NCBI GenBank assembly: GCA_030149405.1
Contig: JASBRM010000137.1
Coordinates: 1 to 8,938, forward strand
DNA from: Neptuniibacter sp.
GTDB lineage: Bacteria > Pseudomonadota > Gammaproteobacteria > Pseudomonadales > Balneatricaceae
Direction of reading: 5' to 3'
DNA: 8,938 nucleotides
Shown: positions 7,374 to 8,938 of the stretch, in pieces
Numbering within the stretch: the first letter of the stretch is position 1
Layout of the letters: each line of letters starts with the position of its first letter
Position numbers and translations under genes: made by a program
Notes under the pieces: generated by a model
Databases searched by the model: none
Told to the model about the DNA's origin: nothing
The model's input: the letters and a program-made list of their open reading frames with translations, nothing else

Positions 7374-8306
7374 TTATATAATGCCACCCCCTACTAATTT
7401 CAAGGCATTAGAGAGGAGTTTTGGGTCATGAGTGTCCATCCAGGTCAAATTTTCCCAACTTCTGAGCCATGTAACCTGCCTTTTTGCCAATTGCCGCGTC
7501 GCGACAATGCCTTTAAAGCGCATGGTTTCATAGTCCCAGGTCCCGGAAAAATACTCCCAAACCTGTCGATAACCAACACAGCGTACTGAAGGCATCTGCA
7601 GATTCAGATCACCCCGCTCCCACAGCTGGCGAACCTCATCAATAAAACCCTGTTCCAGCATAATATCGAAGCGTTTCTCTATACGCTGGTGCAGTTCCGC
7701 CCGATCATCTGGCATAACGGCCATTGAGATAATTGGAAAATCAGGCTTCTGTTTTTCCTGATCAGCCCAAAGCTCGGTCATTGTACGACCCGAAATCTCA
7801 TAGACCTCCAGAGCCCGTTGCAACCGCTGTGAATCGTTTGGATTCAATCTTTCAGCTGATTCAGGGTCCACTTCCGCAAGCCTAGCGTGCATATGTGGCC
7901 ACCCCATCTGCTCAGCTTCATCCAGCAAACGCTGCCGAACCACTGGATCCGCCTCGGGCAACTGCGCAAGACCATTCCTAAGAGCATGAAAATACAGCAT
8001 AGTTCCACCGGTTAGGATGGGAATTTTTCCTGCATCACGAATTTCTTTGATTTCTGCAAGAGCATCTCTTCGAAATTCAGCCGCAGAATAAGCTTCTGTA
8101 GGCTCACAAATATCTATCAGACGATGCGGATAGCGCTGTAACGTTTCAGCATCCGGCTTAGCGGTGCCAACATCCATTCCTTTGTAGATCATGGCGGAAT
8201 CGACGCTGACAATCTCGCAGGGAAGGCTGTCGTAAAGTTTCATGGCCAGATCAGTTTTGCCAGATGCGGTTGGCCCCATTAAAAAAACAACAGGAATATT
8301 TTCCAA
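7374..8306 (-). CDS. miaA: tRNA dimethylallyltransferase MiaA
   Basis: MiaA transfers the dimethylallyl group from DMAPP to N6 of A37 in tRNAs reading UNN codons, the first step to ms2i6A37. The 310 residues compare with 316 in E. coli. From the chosen start the P-loop GPTASGKT is at 11-18 and DSAMIYKGMDVGTAKP at 36-51, including the presumed catalytic Asp36. HRLIDICEPTEAYSAAEF is at 61-78, PILTGGTMLYF at 96-106, QRLQRALEVYEISGR at 160-174, GYRQVW at 245-250 and the basic RQLAKRQVTWLRSW at 271-284. The start is a TTG at 8304-8306, seven bases after AGGAG. The alternative GTG at 8349-8351 overlaps mutL by 35 bases, adds a non-conserved extension and lacks a good ribosome-binding site. Translational coupling to mutL is likely. 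Confidence 0.96.
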   Translation of the reverse strand: MENIPVVFLMGPTASGKTDLAMKLYDSLPCEIVSVDSAMIYKGMDVGTAKPDAETLQRYPHRLIDICEPTEAYSAAEFRRDALAEIKEIRDAGKIPILTGGTMLYFHALRNGLAQLPEADPVVRQRLLDEAEQMGWPHMHARLAEVDPESAERLNPNDSQRLQRALEVYEISGRTMTELWADQEKQKPDFPIISMAVMPDDRAELHQRIEKRFDIMLEQGFIDEVRQLWERGDLNLQMPSVRCVGYRQVWEYFSGTWDYETMRFKGIVATRQLAKRQVTWLRSWENLTWMDTHDPKLLSNALKLVGGGII

Positions 8307-8313
8307 CTGATTG

Positions 8314-8318
8314 CTCCT
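8314..8318 (-). promoter_or_regulatory. miaA ribosome-binding site overlapping the mutL stop codon
   Basis: AGGAG on the minus strand shares its first two bases with the mutL TAG stop (8319-8317) and sits seven bases before TTG at 8306. It decides the miaA start: no comparable site precedes the upstream GTG. The arrangement fits termination-reinitiation coupling of mutL and miaA. Confidence 0.75.
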
Positions 8319-8938
8319 ATTGACCGCGCATGAACAGTTTATCCAGATCACTCATGCTCATCTGGGTCCATGTAGGGCGGCCATGGTTACACTGGCCACT
8401 GCGTTCGGTCTGCTCCATATCCCTGAGCAGCGCATTCATCTCCGGAAGAGTCAGCTGACGATTAGCTCTGACAGCTCCATGGCACGCCATAGTGCCCAAA
8501 AGTTCATTGATATGCTGTTCTATACGTTTGCTCTCACCATAAACCAGCATATCGGACAACACGTCTCGAATCAGTTGCTCCACGTTACCCTTAGCCAGCG
8601 ACACAGGAACCTGACGAACCACCAGCGTTTCTTCGCCCATTCGAGCCAGTTCGAAGCCTAGACGCTTAAAGGTTTCTGCCTGCTCTTCAGCACAATTCGC
8701 TTCCCTTTGGCTTACAGCAAGGCTCAAAGGAACTAATAATGGCTGAGACCTTACAACATCCTGCTCATAAGATTGCTTCATACGCTCGTATACAATACGC
8801 TCATGCGCGGCGTGCATATCCACAACAACAAGACCATGTTGGTTTTCAGCCAGAATAAACACGCCGTGTATCTGAGCAACTGCATAGCCGAGTGGCGGAC
8901 ACTCCTCTTCAGCCTGAGGTTGCGAGTCAAAAGAGCCA
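8317..8938 (-). CDS. mutL: DNA mismatch repair protein MutL, C-terminal part (5' end outside window)
   Basis: The frame is open to the right edge and ends at TAG. It gives 206 residues, covering the end of the linker and the C-terminal dimerisation domain of a protein usually around 600-650 residues. MutL is the ATP-dependent matchmaker that links MutS recognition to strand incision and removal. The domain opens with [37 protein letters not shown] in two consecutive parts. [12 protein letters not shown] (visible residues 40-51) fits the endonuclease consensus DQHA(X)2E(X)4E with Met for Gln. ACHGAVRAN (151-159) and CNHGRPT (183-189) match the other conserved C-terminal motifs of nuclease-type MutL. 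The ATPase domain lies beyond the window. It is the first visible gene of the block; miaA follows after ten bases. Confidence 0.97.
   Translation of the reverse strand, partial: GSFDSQPQAEEECPPLGYAVAQIHGVFILAENQHGLVVVDMHAAHERIVYERMKQSYEQDVVRSQPLLVPLSLAVSQREANCAEEQAETFKRLGFELARMGEETLVVRQVPVSLAKGNVEQLIRDVLSDMLVYGESKRIEQHINELLGTMACHGAVRANRQLTLPEMNALLRDMEQTERSGQCNHGRPTWTQMSMSDLDKLFMRGQ

Noticed and set aside
8311..8661. 116-codon plus-strand open frame opposite mutL
   Set aside because: Antisense to conserved MutL sequence and without supporting start signals.

Overview
This window is a gammaproteobacterial housekeeping block. All of its genes but one lie on the minus strand, in the order mutL (partial) - miaA - hfq - hflX - hflK - hflC - yjeT (DUF2065) - hisZ - purA, read from the right edge leftwards. 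At the left edge the end of a nucleotide-sugar dehydrogenase gene on the plus strand converges on purA. E. coli has mutL-miaA-hfq-hflX-hflK-hflC-yjeT-purA. Having hisZ between yjeT and purA is the arrangement I know from pseudomonads and their relatives. The short Hfq tail, the 290-residue HflC, the MutL endonuclease-type motif and the moderate base composition suggest a marine gammaproteobacterium near Oceanospirillales/Pseudomonadales. The genus is not resolved from sequence alone.

Layout. Positions 1-452 hold the C-terminal third or so of a UDP-N-acetylhexosamine-type dehydrogenase, which probably belongs to a surface-polysaccharide locus extending off the left edge. Positions 453-594 are a convergent intergenic region with a long inverted repeat and a 12-bp bidirectional terminator. 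Positions 595-3111 carry purA and hisZ. Positions 3159-3356 carry a 65-residue DUF2065 membrane protein. Positions 3357-3486 hold two hairpins, one of them a clear minus-strand intrinsic terminator. hflC and hflK (3487-5546) overlap by one base. A 144-base gap with a possible promoter separates hflK from hflX (5691-6995). hflX follows hfq (7002-7241) by six bases. A 132-base leader lies between miaA and hfq. miaA (7374-8306) starts ten bases after mutL (8317 to the right edge). No stretch longer than 300 bases lacks a gene.

How the genes work together. The block mixes mismatch repair (MutL), tRNA A37 isopentenylation (MiaA), sRNA-dependent regulation (Hfq), ribosome-associated GTPase activity (HflX), control of FtsH membrane proteolysis (HflK/HflC), histidine biosynthesis (HisZ) and purine biosynthesis (PurA). 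The linkage is ancient and conserved but is not a single pathway. Two starts, miaA and hflX, are best read as TTG.

I found no undescribed multi-gene system. The points most worth a second look are the repeats at the polysaccharide/purA junction, the hairpin pair and possible promoters before yjeT, the Hfq leader, and the DMHA form of the MutL endonuclease motif.
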